The translations under genes were made by a program, and so were the position numbers. This document shows positions 1 to 8,260 of a DNA stretch of 64,000 bases, in pieces. Source of the stretch: an uncultured Bacteroidales bacterium (GTDB lineage Bacteria > Bacteroidota > Bacteroidia > Bacteroidales > Paludibacteraceae); the NCBI GenBank assembly GCA_946616535.1, contig CAMOJA010000003.1, positions 72,797 through 136,796 of the forward strand. Direction: 5' to 3'. The notes beneath the pieces were generated by a model, which did not search any database, was not told where the DNA came from, and was given only the letters and a program-made list of their open reading frames with translations. The number at the start of each line of letters is the position of its first letter. Position 1 is the stretch's first letter.

Positions 1-719
1 ATTCGGCATATAGCGCAGAAGAAAACGACGAAATATGGCATCACTTTCCACCAGTGGACGCTCCCTTCTGTCACAATTCCCGTGGTGCCCCAACCTAAGA
101 AAATATACAGCGCGGTAACAAGGATAGCCGCCGGTGTGACCATCCGGATGTTAAAACGGAACTTATCACTCATCCGGCATCCCTGCGATTGCGTGGATAC
201 GATGGTGGTATCGCTGATGACAGAGAGGTTATCCCCGAAGAACGCGCCTCCTACTACGGCTGCCGAGACAATCGGGAGAGTCATCGTGGTAGCTTCTGCC
301 ATCCCCGTAGCAATAGGCATCAGAGCTACGATTGTACCCACGCTCGTACCCATGCAGATTGAGGTTAGACAGGCGGCGATAAACAACCCTCCTAACGCAA
401 AATTGGCAGGCAGGATACGAAGCGTCAAGTCCACCATTGCTCCTGCGGCGCCCATCTCTTTCGCGGTAGCCGCAAAAGCGCCGGCTAACATAAAGATCCA
501 AACCATCAGCAACAGGTTCGGACTTCCTGCGCCGCGCGAGAAAACAGAGATTCTCTCCGTCAGCGAAAGTCCGCGTGTCACCGCCACGGAGATCATTGCC
601 GTGATAACAAAGATAAACAACAGCGGCGCATTGCTCACTCCCCCATGGTAGATAGAGAGTATGATCAACAGTACAACCATCGCCACTATGGGGCTAAGTG
701 CCAATAACCCTTTTTTCAT
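1..719 (-). CDS. Na+/H+ antiporter NhaC family, N-terminal part
   Basis: An open frame enters from the window edge and starts at an ATG at 717-719, giving about 239 residues. It is highly hydrophobic, with several membrane segments. It carries the glycine-rich stretch ending in GAFFGDNLSVISDTT (about residues 160-175), which is characteristic of NhaC-type sodium/proton antiporters of the inner membrane. The family usually has 430-480 residues, so about half is missing to the left. A Bacteroidota promoter lies just upstream at 746-777. The start is supported by the short leader after that promoter. The substrate (Na+/H+ or a related exchange such as malate/lactate) cannot be told from this part. 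Confidence 0.85.
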   Translation of the reverse strand, partial: MKKGLLALSPIVAMVVLLIILSIYHGGVSNAPLLFIFVITAMISVAVTRGLSLTERISVFSRGAGSPNLLLMVWIFMLAGAFAATAKEMGAAGAMVDLTLRILPANFALGGLFIAACLTSICMGTSVGTIVALMPIATGMAEATTMTLPIVSAAVVGGAFFGDNLSVISDTTIVSTQSQGCRMSDKFRFNIRMVTPAAILVTALYIFLGWGTTGIVTEGSVHWWKVMPYFVVFFCAICR

Positions 720-745
720 TATTTTTCATTCATTAAAATCGCCTG

Positions 746-777
746 CAAAAGTACTGCTTTTTTTTGAATTATGCAAA
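746..777 (-). promoter_or_regulatory. Promoter of the NhaC-family gene
   Basis: Read on the minus strand there is a TTTG -33 box (774-777), 20 bp, then TACTTTTG (746-753). This matches the Bacteroidota consensus TTTG/TAnnTTTG. Confidence 0.75.
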
Positions 778-860
778 TATCCGCGCATAATTATTTGATT
801 TTTAGGAGAAAAGGAACGGGAGAAGGACAGTGCGTATTGCAGGGCAAGTGCCTCCAATCA

Positions 861-933
861 GGGTACGTAAAGGGTAGTACAATAACTAACGAATATCCAA
901 CGAATAACCAACTTATCACTAACGATTGGACTT
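861..933. repeat. Dispersed 73-bp repeat, copy 1
   Basis: This 73-bp stretch recurs at 28684-28756 in the same orientation with only four mismatches. Both copies are intergenic. The unit contains internal TAACGAAT-like sub-repeats and has no open frame. It sits between the divergent promoters of the antiporter gene and uvrA. Confidence 0.85.
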
Positions 934-971
934 GACAAGATTTTTCTTACTTAACGCTCCACCCATGGCAA

Positions 972-1013
972 TTCGCCATGCACAAATGACATTTCGCCAT
1001 GCACAAATGACAT
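972..1013. repeat. Tandem repeat, 2 x 21 bp, upstream of uvrA
   Basis: Two perfect copies of a 21-bp unit (972-992 and 993-1013), each containing CGCCATGCACAAATGAC, lie 30-100 bp upstream of the uvrA -33 box. Function unknown. Confidence 0.8.
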
Positions 1014-1044
1014 TTCTTCTCCATTTTTTTTTTTGTACTTTTTC

Positions 1045-1075
1045 TTGCGTATGTCAAAAAAAAGCAGTAACTTTG
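1045..1075 (+). promoter_or_regulatory. Promoter of uvrA
   Basis: TTG at 1045-1047, 20 bp, then TAACTTTG at 1068-1075. The stretch from CTTGCG through the A-run and AGCAG to the -7 box is nearly identical to the promoter of tRNA-Gly at 36518-36549. Confidence 0.8.
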
Positions 1076-1088
1076 CACGAATTTTGGC

Positions 1089-1143
1089 AAATGGAAGATA
1101 ACGGCAAAAAGAAGAAAGCGGTAAATGGAAGATAACGGCAAAA
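1089..1143. repeat. Duplicated uvrA start region (34-bp period)
   Basis: The 21 bp beginning AAATGGAAGATAACGG occur at 1089-1109 and again at 1123-1143. The first copy opens a 14-codon reading frame (1091-1135) in another frame. Its stop codon lies just past the uvrA ATG at 1125. Both frames therefore begin with MEDNGK. Confidence 0.85.
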
Positions 1144-3836
1144 TAGAAGTGATCGGGGCAAGGGTGCATAACCTGAAGAATATCAGCGTGTCCATGCCTC
1201 GCAAGAAACTGACGGTGATCACCGGTCTGAGCGGCAGCGGGAAGAGTTCGCTGGCGTTCGACACGATCTTTGCAGAAGGCCAAAGGCGGTACATGGAGAC
1301 TTTCTCGTCCTATGCCCGCGGATTCATCGGCCAGATGCAACGGCCGGACGTGGATAAGATCACCGGTCTGAGCCCCGTTATCTCCATCGATCAGAAGACC
1401 ACCAGCAAGAACCCCCGCTCCACCGTTGGCACGGTTACGGAGGTGTATGATTTTCTGCGATTGCTGTTTGCCCGCGCCGGTATCGCCTACTCGTATCTGT
1501 CGGGAAAGCCGATGGTACATTACACAGACGAACAGATCGTCGAACTGATCTGCCGTGAGTACGCAGGTAAGAAAGTACTGCTGTTGGCACCGCTGGTTAG
1601 CAACCGAAAGGGACATTACAAGGAGCTGTTTGAGACCATCCGCAAGAAAGGCTTCGTGCATGTACGGGTCGATGGCGAGGTGCAGGAGATAGTTCCCGGC
1701 ATGAAACTCGACCGATACAAGATGCACTCGATAGAGGTGGTGGTCGATCGGCTGAAGATAGGACCGCAGGCAGAGCCTGCTGACAGAGAGCAGGATCTCA
1801 AGCGACTCCGGCAATCGATAGACCGCGCGATGACGCAGGGAAACGGGATACTAATGATCGCTGCGCTCAATGGTGAAATGAGCGCGGACAAGCCGCTCAA
1901 CGGCGGAATCCAGTATTTCAGCCGTAACCTCATGTGTCCGGAGACGGGACTGAGTTATCCGGAACCCGCACCACATACCTTCTCGTTCAACAGCCCGTCC
2001 GGATGGTGCCCGTGCTGCAAGGGATTAGGGAGGATTAAGCAATCAGACGTCAGCCTTCAGAATTCAGAGGAGGTGGATGAAGCCATCCGCGAGGAGAACT
2101 GGTGGGAGCAGTTGCAGGAGTTATCAGCCAGCAGCGATCAGTCTTCAGAAGAAAATGAGGAGGAGAAAGAGGAGTGGATCGAGTGCCCGGAATGCAAGGG
2201 CAAGCGGCTGAACAAAGAGGCGCAGAGTTACCGCATCGGCAAATATAATATCGCCGAACTCTCCGCGATGGACATTGACGAGCTTCTGAAGACGTTAGAA
2301 GAGATGATGGACCGTGGCGAAGCCACTGACAGAATACAGACCGCTTCGCTGACAGAGCGTCAGCGATCCATCGCAGAACCGATATTAAAAGAGATATGCG
2401 CGCGGTTGCGGTTCATGCAATCCGTAGGATTGAGTTATCTGAGTCTGAACCGCAGCAGCCAGAGTCTCTCCGGCGGAGAGAGCCAGCGAATCCGTTTAGC
2501 CACGCAGATAGGCAGCCGGCTGGTGAACGTCCTCTATATCCTCGACGAGCCGTCTATCGGTCTGCACCAACGCGATAACGAACGGCTCATCCGAAGCCTC
2601 AAAGAACTGCGGGACTTAGGCAACTCCGTCATCGTCGTCGAGCACGACGAACAGATGATGCGTGAGGCGGACTGGATCATCGACATCGGTCCCAAAGCCG
2701 GACGGTTAGGTGGCAAGGTAGTGTTCCAAGGCACGCCGGAGGAACTGCTCAAGACCGACACCCTCACGGCGGAATATCTGAAGGGAGAAAAGACCGTGAC
2801 GGACGTCACTGACAGAGCACAGACCGCTTCGCTAACAGACCGCGGCAAAGCCGCTGACAGATGGATCACCCTCTCCGGTTGCACGGGGAATAACCTCAAG
2901 AACGTGACGGCAAAGATCCCGTTGGGCAAGATGGTCTGCGTCACGGGCGTGAGCGGCAGCGGTAAGTCCAGTCTTATCAACCAGACCCTCTACCCCATCC
3001 TCAGCCAGCGTTTCTACCGCAGCAAACAGGCACCGTTACCCTACAAAAAGATCGATGGAATCGAGCATATTGACAAGGTCATCAACGTCGATCAGTCCCC
3101 TATCGGTCGTACGCCGCGCAGTAACCCGGCGACCTATACGAACGTCTTCAACGACATCCGTGAGCTGTTCGCCCAACTGCCGGAATCCAAGATCCGAGGA
3201 TGGAAGACAGGTCGGTTCTCATTCAACGCCAAAGGCGGCCGGTGTGAGGAGTGTTCCGGCAACGGCTACAAAACCATCCAGATGCATTTCATGCCGGATG
3301 TGTATGTACCCTGTGAGATATGCGGCGGTCAGCGCTATAACCGCGAGACCCTCGAAGTACGATGGAAAGGCAAGACGATAGCCGACGTGCTGGACATGAC
3401 GGTCAATCAGGCGGTGGAGTTCTTCGAACCGCAACCCACCATCCTTCGTAAGATAAAGACCATTCAGGACGTGGGCTTAGGATATATCAAGTTAGGCCAG
3501 GCGTCCACGAGTCTCTCCGGCGGCGAGAGCCAGCGTATCAAGCTTGCTACCGAACTCTCACGTCCTTCGACCGGCAAGACCTTATACATCCTCGACGAAC
3601 CGACGACAGGTCTGCATTTCGAAGATATACGCGTGCTCTTAGGTGTACTGAGAAGGCTCGTAGATAAAGGCAATACCGTCCTGATCATCGAGCATAACAC
3701 AGACGTCATCCGTGCTTGCGATTGGATCATCGACCTCGGACCCGAAGGCGGAAAAGGCGGCGGAGAGATCATTGCGGAAGGTACGATAGACGACATCCGC
3801 AAGAGCCGCAAGAGTATTACCGGAAAATTCTTATAA
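1125..3836 (+). CDS. uvrA: Excinuclease ABC subunit A (UvrA)
   Basis: This is the DNA-damage-recognition ATPase of nucleotide excision repair; it loads UvrB at lesions. The 903 residues show the full two-cassette layout. There is a first Walker A, GLSGSGKSS (34-42), CPCC and CPECKGKRL zinc ligands in the first half, and a first LSGGESQRIRLA signature. A second Walker A, GVSGSGKSS, lies near 607, followed by a CEECSGNG...CEICGG zinc module and a second LSGGESQRIKLA signature. The length is near the usual 940. ATG 1125 is chosen because the alternative ATG at 1091 is out of frame. Two linkers (about residues 400-411 and 561-579) are encoded by the CTGACAGA repeat described separately. The gene ends tail to tail with the minus-strand receptor gene, overlapping it by 6 bp. 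Confidence 0.97.
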   Translation: MEDNGKIEVIGARVHNLKNISVSMPRKKLTVITGLSGSGKSSLAFDTIFAEGQRRYMETFSSYARGFIGQMQRPDVDKITGLSPVISIDQKTTSKNPRSTVGTVTEVYDFLRLLFARAGIAYSYLSGKPMVHYTDEQIVELICREYAGKKVLLLAPLVSNRKGHYKELFETIRKKGFVHVRVDGEVQEIVPGMKLDRYKMHSIEVVVDRLKIGPQAEPADREQDLKRLRQSIDRAMTQGNGILMIAALNGEMSADKPLNGGIQYFSRNLMCPETGLSYPEPAPHTFSFNSPSGWCPCCKGLGRIKQSDVSLQNSEEVDEAIREENWWEQLQELSASSDQSSEENEEEKEEWIECPECKGKRLNKEAQSYRIGKYNIAELSAMDIDELLKTLEEMMDRGEATDRIQTASLTERQRSIAEPILKEICARLRFMQSVGLSYLSLNRSSQSLSGGESQRIRLATQIGSRLVNVLYILDEPSIGLHQRDNERLIRSLKELRDLGNSVIVVEHDEQMMREADWIIDIGPKAGRLGGKVVFQGTPEELLKTDTLTAEYLKGEKTVTDVTDRAQTASLTDRGKAADRWITLSGCTGNNLKNVTAKIPLGKMVCVTGVSGSGKSSLINQTLYPILSQRFYRSKQAPLPYKKIDGIEHIDKVINVDQSPIGRTPRSNPATYTNVFNDIRELFAQLPESKIRGWKTGRFSFNAKGGRCEECSGNGYKTIQMHFMPDVYVPCEICGGQRYNRETLEVRWKGKTIADVLDMTVNQAVEFFEPQPTILRKIKTIQDVGLGYIKLGQASTSLSGGESQRIKLATELSRPSTGKTLYILDEPTTGLHFEDIRVLLGVLRRLVDKGNTVLIIEHNTDVIRACDWIIDLGPEGGKGGGEIIAEGTIDDIRKSRKSITGKFL
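2326..2356. repeat. Intragenic CTGACAGA repeat in uvrA, copy 1
   Basis: A 31-bp segment has CTGACAGA at both ends (2326-2333 and 2349-2356, period 23). It encodes TDRIQTASLTER in a non-conserved UvrA linker. It matches 30 of 31 bases of 44228-44258, which lies in an unrelated gene on the other strand. Confidence 0.85.
2809..2861. repeat. Intragenic CTGACAGA repeat in uvrA, copy 2
   Basis: Units at 2809, 2832 (CTAACAGA) and 2854 encode TDRAQTASLTDR and a further ADR, between the two ATPase halves. The first 31 bp match copy 1 at 28 of 31 positions and use the same reading frame. A further lone CTGACAGA in uvrA is at 1780-1787. Confidence 0.85.
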
Positions 3837-6113
3837 TTTCAGCGCTAAGCCTGCAAAATAGGTTCGCGGCACAGAAGGACCGTAGATGTAATTCGCATCG
3901 CGGTTCTCTCCTTTGTCAATGTCCCGTTGGAACTGATCGAGGACATTCTTCACACCGCAACTGATCTCCAGACAATAGTGTTTGTACAGATGCACGTCGT
4001 ATGCCAGACGGATGCCTAAGTCCCAGAAAGTAGGGGTCTTAGTCTCTTCGTCCTGCGGTATATAGCCCGCCAGGTGCGGCACGATCATCGATCCCGTCGC
4101 TTTTCCGTTGATAGAAATCGTGAAATCATGTACCGGCTGGATATCAAGCAACACATAGGCGTAGTTATCCGGCGTATGCAGCATGCGTTTCTGCGGTGCG
4201 ACGGTCTGGCTCCATTGCTGCGCCACCGTATAACGGCTCTGCTGGAAAGTGTATCCGAGTTGGAAAGTGAGGAGCTGACCATAGGTCAGTTTGCCCTCTA
4301 CGTTCAGACCTCCCACCCATGCACCCGGAGCGTTGGTACGGGTGAAGAGGATGTTTCCCGCAGCATCTTGACCATCCTCGCGGAGGAAGAAGACGTCCTG
4401 CAGATAAGTATAGAAGCCCTCCGCCGTAAGGTTCACCTCCAACCGGCCGAACTGGCGGTACCAATCGGCACTGAGGGTCGCCGAATGGGAGTACTCGGGT
4501 TTGAGATTCGGGTCCAGCGTGATAAGGGACACTACTCCACCTACGGCAGCCACATGCAGGTCCTCGTCATACGCCTGCGGCGCACGATAACCGCTGCTGT
4601 ACCCCGCGCGAAGCACCAGCCCGTCGATCGGCGTATAACGGAAAGTAGCACGCGGGTTGACAACGGGCTTGCGGAGAAGGTTATGCTTCTCTACCCGCGC
4701 ACCGACAAGCACGCTCCACGACTTACCTTTCCATTCGTTCTGCGCGTATGCACCAACCACATGCACCTTCTGGGTAATATCGCGGTTATAGCCCACCATG
4801 CGGTCATGAAGGCCGTTGTAATTATACTCGGCACCTACCGTCAGATCGCCTTTGGCAAGGCCGCAAGGATACGAGAAACGGTACTGCAGACCTGTGTTGG
4901 ACGTCAGGTCGGTACTGCGGCCATATGCCGCGGTGTCACGCCCCGCACCGAAATAACTCTCACGACCGATATGCTGGATCGCCGAATAAGCGGAAACGAA
5001 ATGTTTGTTATCGGGCGAGAACCAATCGAAAGCCACCGAACCGGCATCGATATTATGCCTTAGCTGCTCGGCTATATCTGCGTCGTGAGGCTCGTAATCT
5101 AAGCGATTACCGCCGCGGCGGAAGTCCGTTGTATGATGGTACTCCGCAGTAATCTTGCTATACGCCGAGGTCTTGAAGAACAACCGTGCACCGGCTGTCG
5201 TAGCCCTCAGACGCGGCACTTCGCTGAATCCGTCGTTGTCGCGGTCGTAAGGACTGCGGGTTCGATGAGAAGCAAAGAGATACGCACCTATCTTGCGGTT
5301 CTCGCTCATGACCGAAGCATTGAGATCGGTATGGATATCGTAGCCCGCATGCTCGTTGAGATGACTGATATTGGAGATATTGACGAAGTTGCGGACGGGT
5401 TCCTTGGTAATGATATTCACCACACCGGCAATAGCGTTCGCGCCGTACATCGCCGATCCGCCTCCACGAACGACCTCTATGCGGTCGATCATCGCTGCCG
5501 GCACCTGCTCCAAACCATAGACCGAAGCCATAGAGGAGAAGACCGGACGCGAGTCCATGAGAATCTGGGTATATTGGCCCTGTAGACCATTGATGCGCAG
5601 GTCCGTCTTGCCGCAGTTGGAACAGGTGTTCTCCACCCGCAAGCCCGGCTGAAAATTCAACGCATCCGCCACACACGCTACCGCCGTCGTCTCAAAGAGT
5701 TTGGGCGAAAGGACATTGACGATTGTCGCCGCTTCCTGACGCTTGGTAGCATACCGGTTGGCGGTCACTACGACGTTCTCCAACAGTTGTACCTGCTCAT
5801 GGATAGCCGCCTTGAGTTCCACCGTCCTGTCTTCAACAATATTAACCGGCAGTTCCTCTGTCTCGTAACCTACGTAGCTGAAGACAATGATCTGGCGACC
5901 CAAAGGAAGGTCTTTGAGCAAATAATGGCCGGATTCATCGGTCACTGTGCCGATATTCGTGCCCTTCAACTGAACATTCACAAACGGCAAGTGTTCTCCT
6001 GTTTCTGCATCCAGCACATGCCCCGTAAGGTGCGCGTCATACTGGGCAAAAGCAAGTGAGTAAGGAAATACTAAAACAGTAAGTATCCGTAAAAATAAGT
6101 TCTTATTCTTCAT
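3831..6113 (-). CDS. TonB-dependent receptor with CarboxypepD_reg-like domain
   Basis: An outer-membrane active transporter of 760 residues. The order is a signal peptide (about 1-23, ending AFAQ), a CarboxypepD_reg-like beta-sandwich (about 27-110), then a plug domain with ENVVVTANRYATKRQEA and IDRIEVVRGGGSAMYG. The 22-strand barrel follows and ends in the C-terminal aromatic/hydrophobic motif YFAGLALKL. The plug carries a Cys pair (NTCSNCGKTD). Its start overlaps the end of the upstream receptor gene by 11 bp, so the two are translated together. The substrate is not evident; siderophore, haem or metal complexes are all possible. Confidence 0.93.
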   Translation of the reverse strand: MKNKNLFLRILTVLVFPYSLAFAQYDAHLTGHVLDAETGEHLPFVNVQLKGTNIGTVTDESGHYLLKDLPLGRQIIVFSYVGYETEELPVNIVEDRTVELKAAIHEQVQLLENVVVTANRYATKRQEAATIVNVLSPKLFETTAVACVADALNFQPGLRVENTCSNCGKTDLRINGLQGQYTQILMDSRPVFSSMASVYGLEQVPAAMIDRIEVVRGGGSAMYGANAIAGVVNIITKEPVRNFVNISNISHLNEHAGYDIHTDLNASVMSENRKIGAYLFASHRTRSPYDRDNDGFSEVPRLRATTAGARLFFKTSAYSKITAEYHHTTDFRRGGNRLDYEPHDADIAEQLRHNIDAGSVAFDWFSPDNKHFVSAYSAIQHIGRESYFGAGRDTAAYGRSTDLTSNTGLQYRFSYPCGLAKGDLTVGAEYNYNGLHDRMVGYNRDITQKVHVVGAYAQNEWKGKSWSVLVGARVEKHNLLRKPVVNPRATFRYTPIDGLVLRAGYSSGYRAPQAYDEDLHVAAVGGVVSLITLDPNLKPEYSHSATLSADWYRQFGRLEVNLTAEGFYTYLQDVFFLREDGQDAAGNILFTRTNAPGAWVGGLNVEGKLTYGQLLTFQLGYTFQQSRYTVAQQWSQTVAPQKRMLHTPDNYAYVLLDIQPVHDFTISINGKATGSMIVPHLAGYIPQDEETKTPTFWDLGIRLAYDVHLYKHYCLEISCGVKNVLDQFQRDIDKGENRDANYIYGPSVPRTYFAGLALKL

Positions 6114-8169
6114 CTTTTCTCTCTAAATCATATCGGAAACCCAGATACACTTTCCATCCGGTAGTAGGTCCGCAGACCATGGAGGCATCGAAATCCGGGC
6201 TGTAAGGTTGAAAACTATCCACAATAGGCGCATGCTGACGGAAATTCGTCATATTCTCTGCACCGAGGTATAAACTGCAGGTACGGAAATACTTGGTGAT
6301 CTGCGCCATCAGTTGCGGATACCACGTCAACTCCTTCGGCGTACCATACCCGCCTGCCAAATCGCCAAAAGCTACGAATCCATCGGGCATTCTGGACACG
6401 CCGTTAAACTGCGCCGTGACGTCAAACTGCCATTTCTTGAGCGGCGTCTGGTAACTTGTGGAGATGATACCTTTGAAACGGTTGGTAAGGGCCTTGGCGC
6501 GGAGACGCGCTACGCCTTGGTCATCAATCGTCGTCTGCTCCACATCGGTATAACGGAAAGCCGCCGTCCACGTCCAGCCACGCAAGACCTCCATCGACGC
6601 CTCTATCTGCGCGCTATGCGCATAAGACTTCGCGCCCGGCAGATCACTCTGGTTGTAGATATGAACGGCATGTTTGTCCTGATCCATATCAACGATGAGA
6701 GAATTGAGGAAATGGGTGTAGTAATACTCTGCAGAGAGCTGCAACTGCTTGCTGCCCATCGGGATATAGAAAGTAGTACTTATGCCCGAATTCACCGCTC
6801 TTTCCTGCTTCACCTCGGAGTCCAGATAGAGCACGCGGGAGGAAGGCAGTACAAACGCATTATCGGCGATGGCGTTCGGCGAACGATAGCCCATGCCGGC
6901 ACTCGCCCGCAGCGTCCACCACTCGAACGGCGTATAACGGATATTCATTCGCGGAGTCACGAAGAAACCGTACCGCGTGGAGTAATCGGCTCTCACACCT
7001 GCTACGAGCGAGAGAATCTCGTCGTACTTGAGGTTATACTCGGCAAAGATACCGGGCGTCAGCTCCCAACGGTCCAAGTTAAGAGGCGAACTGAAAGAGG
7101 TAAACGGAAAAAGATTAAGGTTTTCTCCGTACTTATCGAAGTTGAGGGATATACCGGCGCTCAAGCGATGATCGTTATCCACCTCTCCGCGTCCCTCAAA
7201 ATTACCCTGATAGAGGGCGTTGAGGTAGGCGTTCAACTGATTGGCCTTCCATGAACGAACGCCGTAACTGTTATCGAGATTATGGTAACTAACCGCGGTG
7301 ATGACCGCTACCGACGAACCACTCTCCGGATCGAAGACATAACCGTTTTTCATGAATCCCTCGACTCGCCAGGTATTGAGGTTGATATGGTACGGATTAG
7401 CGATAGAATCGGCCATTTGTCCACCTCTGCGGCGGTCATAAAGCCCGCGCACAAAGGCCTGAAACGTATAATCGCCGTGCTTGTAGAACCATCGGTTGGC
7501 GAGGTTCGCATTCTGCACCTTCGGCATGTCCGCAAAACTATCTTTATTCTCGTCCATCGCCATGAATCCACCGGTGTAATGGGCTAAAATGCCGGTATAG
7601 AGATGCGGTTTGAGTTCCCAACCACCCATGATATTTGCTTCCGCCATAAGTTCGCTATTCATCATCAGATTGAGAGAGAAGGGGTTCTGGGTCTGGGGTT
7701 TGAGGAGCTCTACGTTGATCTGGCCGGAGGTAGCCTCATAGCCGTTGATCACAGAAGAAGTACCCTTGCTGACCTGGATTGATTGCATCCACGGGCCTGG
7801 GATATACTCCAGGCCGAAGTTCTGCGCCAGACCGCGCACGGCCGGTGTGTTCTCCTGAATCAACTGAACATACGTACCGCTCAGACCGAGCAGACGAATC
7901 TGCTTGGCACCGGTAGCGGCATCCGAATAAGCCACATCGACGGATGCATTCGTCTCAAAAGCCTCGGAGAGGTTACAGCACGCCGCACGGCATAACTCCT
8001 CGGAGTTGATCTTCTCCGTATCGAAGGCATCTACACGACTCTTTACTTTTCCTTTCTTGCGCTGCACGACCGTCACTTCCTCAATCTGGAAGTCGCTGGC
8101 CTCCTGCGCGTACGCCTGCGTACCTATTAATATAAACAGACTTAAATATAAAAAACAGTACCTTTGCAT
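6103..8169 (-). CDS. TonB-dependent receptor
   Basis: An outer-membrane receptor of 688 residues from the chosen start. A signal peptide (MQRYCFLYLSLFILIGTQAYAQ) is followed directly by a plug domain with VTVVQRKKGKVKSRVD and the motif CRAACCNLSEAFETNASVDV, then a barrel. A frame-extending ATG at 8223 is rejected because it lies upstream of the promoter -7 box (8193-8200). There is no N-terminal CarboxypepD_reg domain, unlike its downstream partner. The Cys-Cys plug motif belongs to a recurrent Bacteroidota receptor subgroup; I cannot assign the ligand. First gene of a two-receptor operon. Confidence 0.92.
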   Translation of the reverse strand: MQRYCFLYLSLFILIGTQAYAQEASDFQIEEVTVVQRKKGKVKSRVDAFDTEKINSEELCRAACCNLSEAFETNASVDVAYSDAATGAKQIRLLGLSGTYVQLIQENTPAVRGLAQNFGLEYIPGPWMQSIQVSKGTSSVINGYEATSGQINVELLKPQTQNPFSLNLMMNSELMAEANIMGGWELKPHLYTGILAHYTGGFMAMDENKDSFADMPKVQNANLANRWFYKHGDYTFQAFVRGLYDRRRGGQMADSIANPYHINLNTWRVEGFMKNGYVFDPESGSSVAVITAVSYHNLDNSYGVRSWKANQLNAYLNALYQGNFEGRGEVDNDHRLSAGISLNFDKYGENLNLFPFTSFSSPLNLDRWELTPGIFAEYNLKYDEILSLVAGVRADYSTRYGFFVTPRMNIRYTPFEWWTLRASAGMGYRSPNAIADNAFVLPSSRVLYLDSEVKQERAVNSGISTTFYIPMGSKQLQLSAEYYYTHFLNSLIVDMDQDKHAVHIYNQSDLPGAKSYAHSAQIEASMEVLRGWTWTAAFRYTDVEQTTIDDQGVARLRAKALTNRFKGIISTSYQTPLKKWQFDVTAQFNGVSRMPDGFVAFGDLAGGYGTPKELTWYPQLMAQITKYFRTCSLYLGAENMTNFRQHAPIVDSFQPYSPDFDASMVCGPTTGWKVYLGFRYDLERKDEE

Positions 8170-8192
8170 CTTTTTTTTTTCAAAATCGGGTG

Positions 8193-8223
8193 CAAAGGTA
8201 CTGCTTTTTTTTGAATTACGCAA
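8193..8223 (-). promoter_or_regulatory. Promoter of the tandem TonB receptor operon
   Basis: Minus strand TTG at 8221-8223, 20 bp, TACCTTTG at 8193-8200. The 13 bp CAGTACCTTTGCA containing the -7 box recur inverted at 8156-8168, where they overlap the receptor start codon. Confidence 0.78.
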
Positions 8224-8260
8224 TACCTAATAGTTGGTATTTTGCTTATTCAGTGCTAAA

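Noticed and set aside
951..1814. 287-codon minus-strand frame over the start of uvrA
   Set aside because: It overlaps the uvrA promoter and coding start and has no recognisable features.
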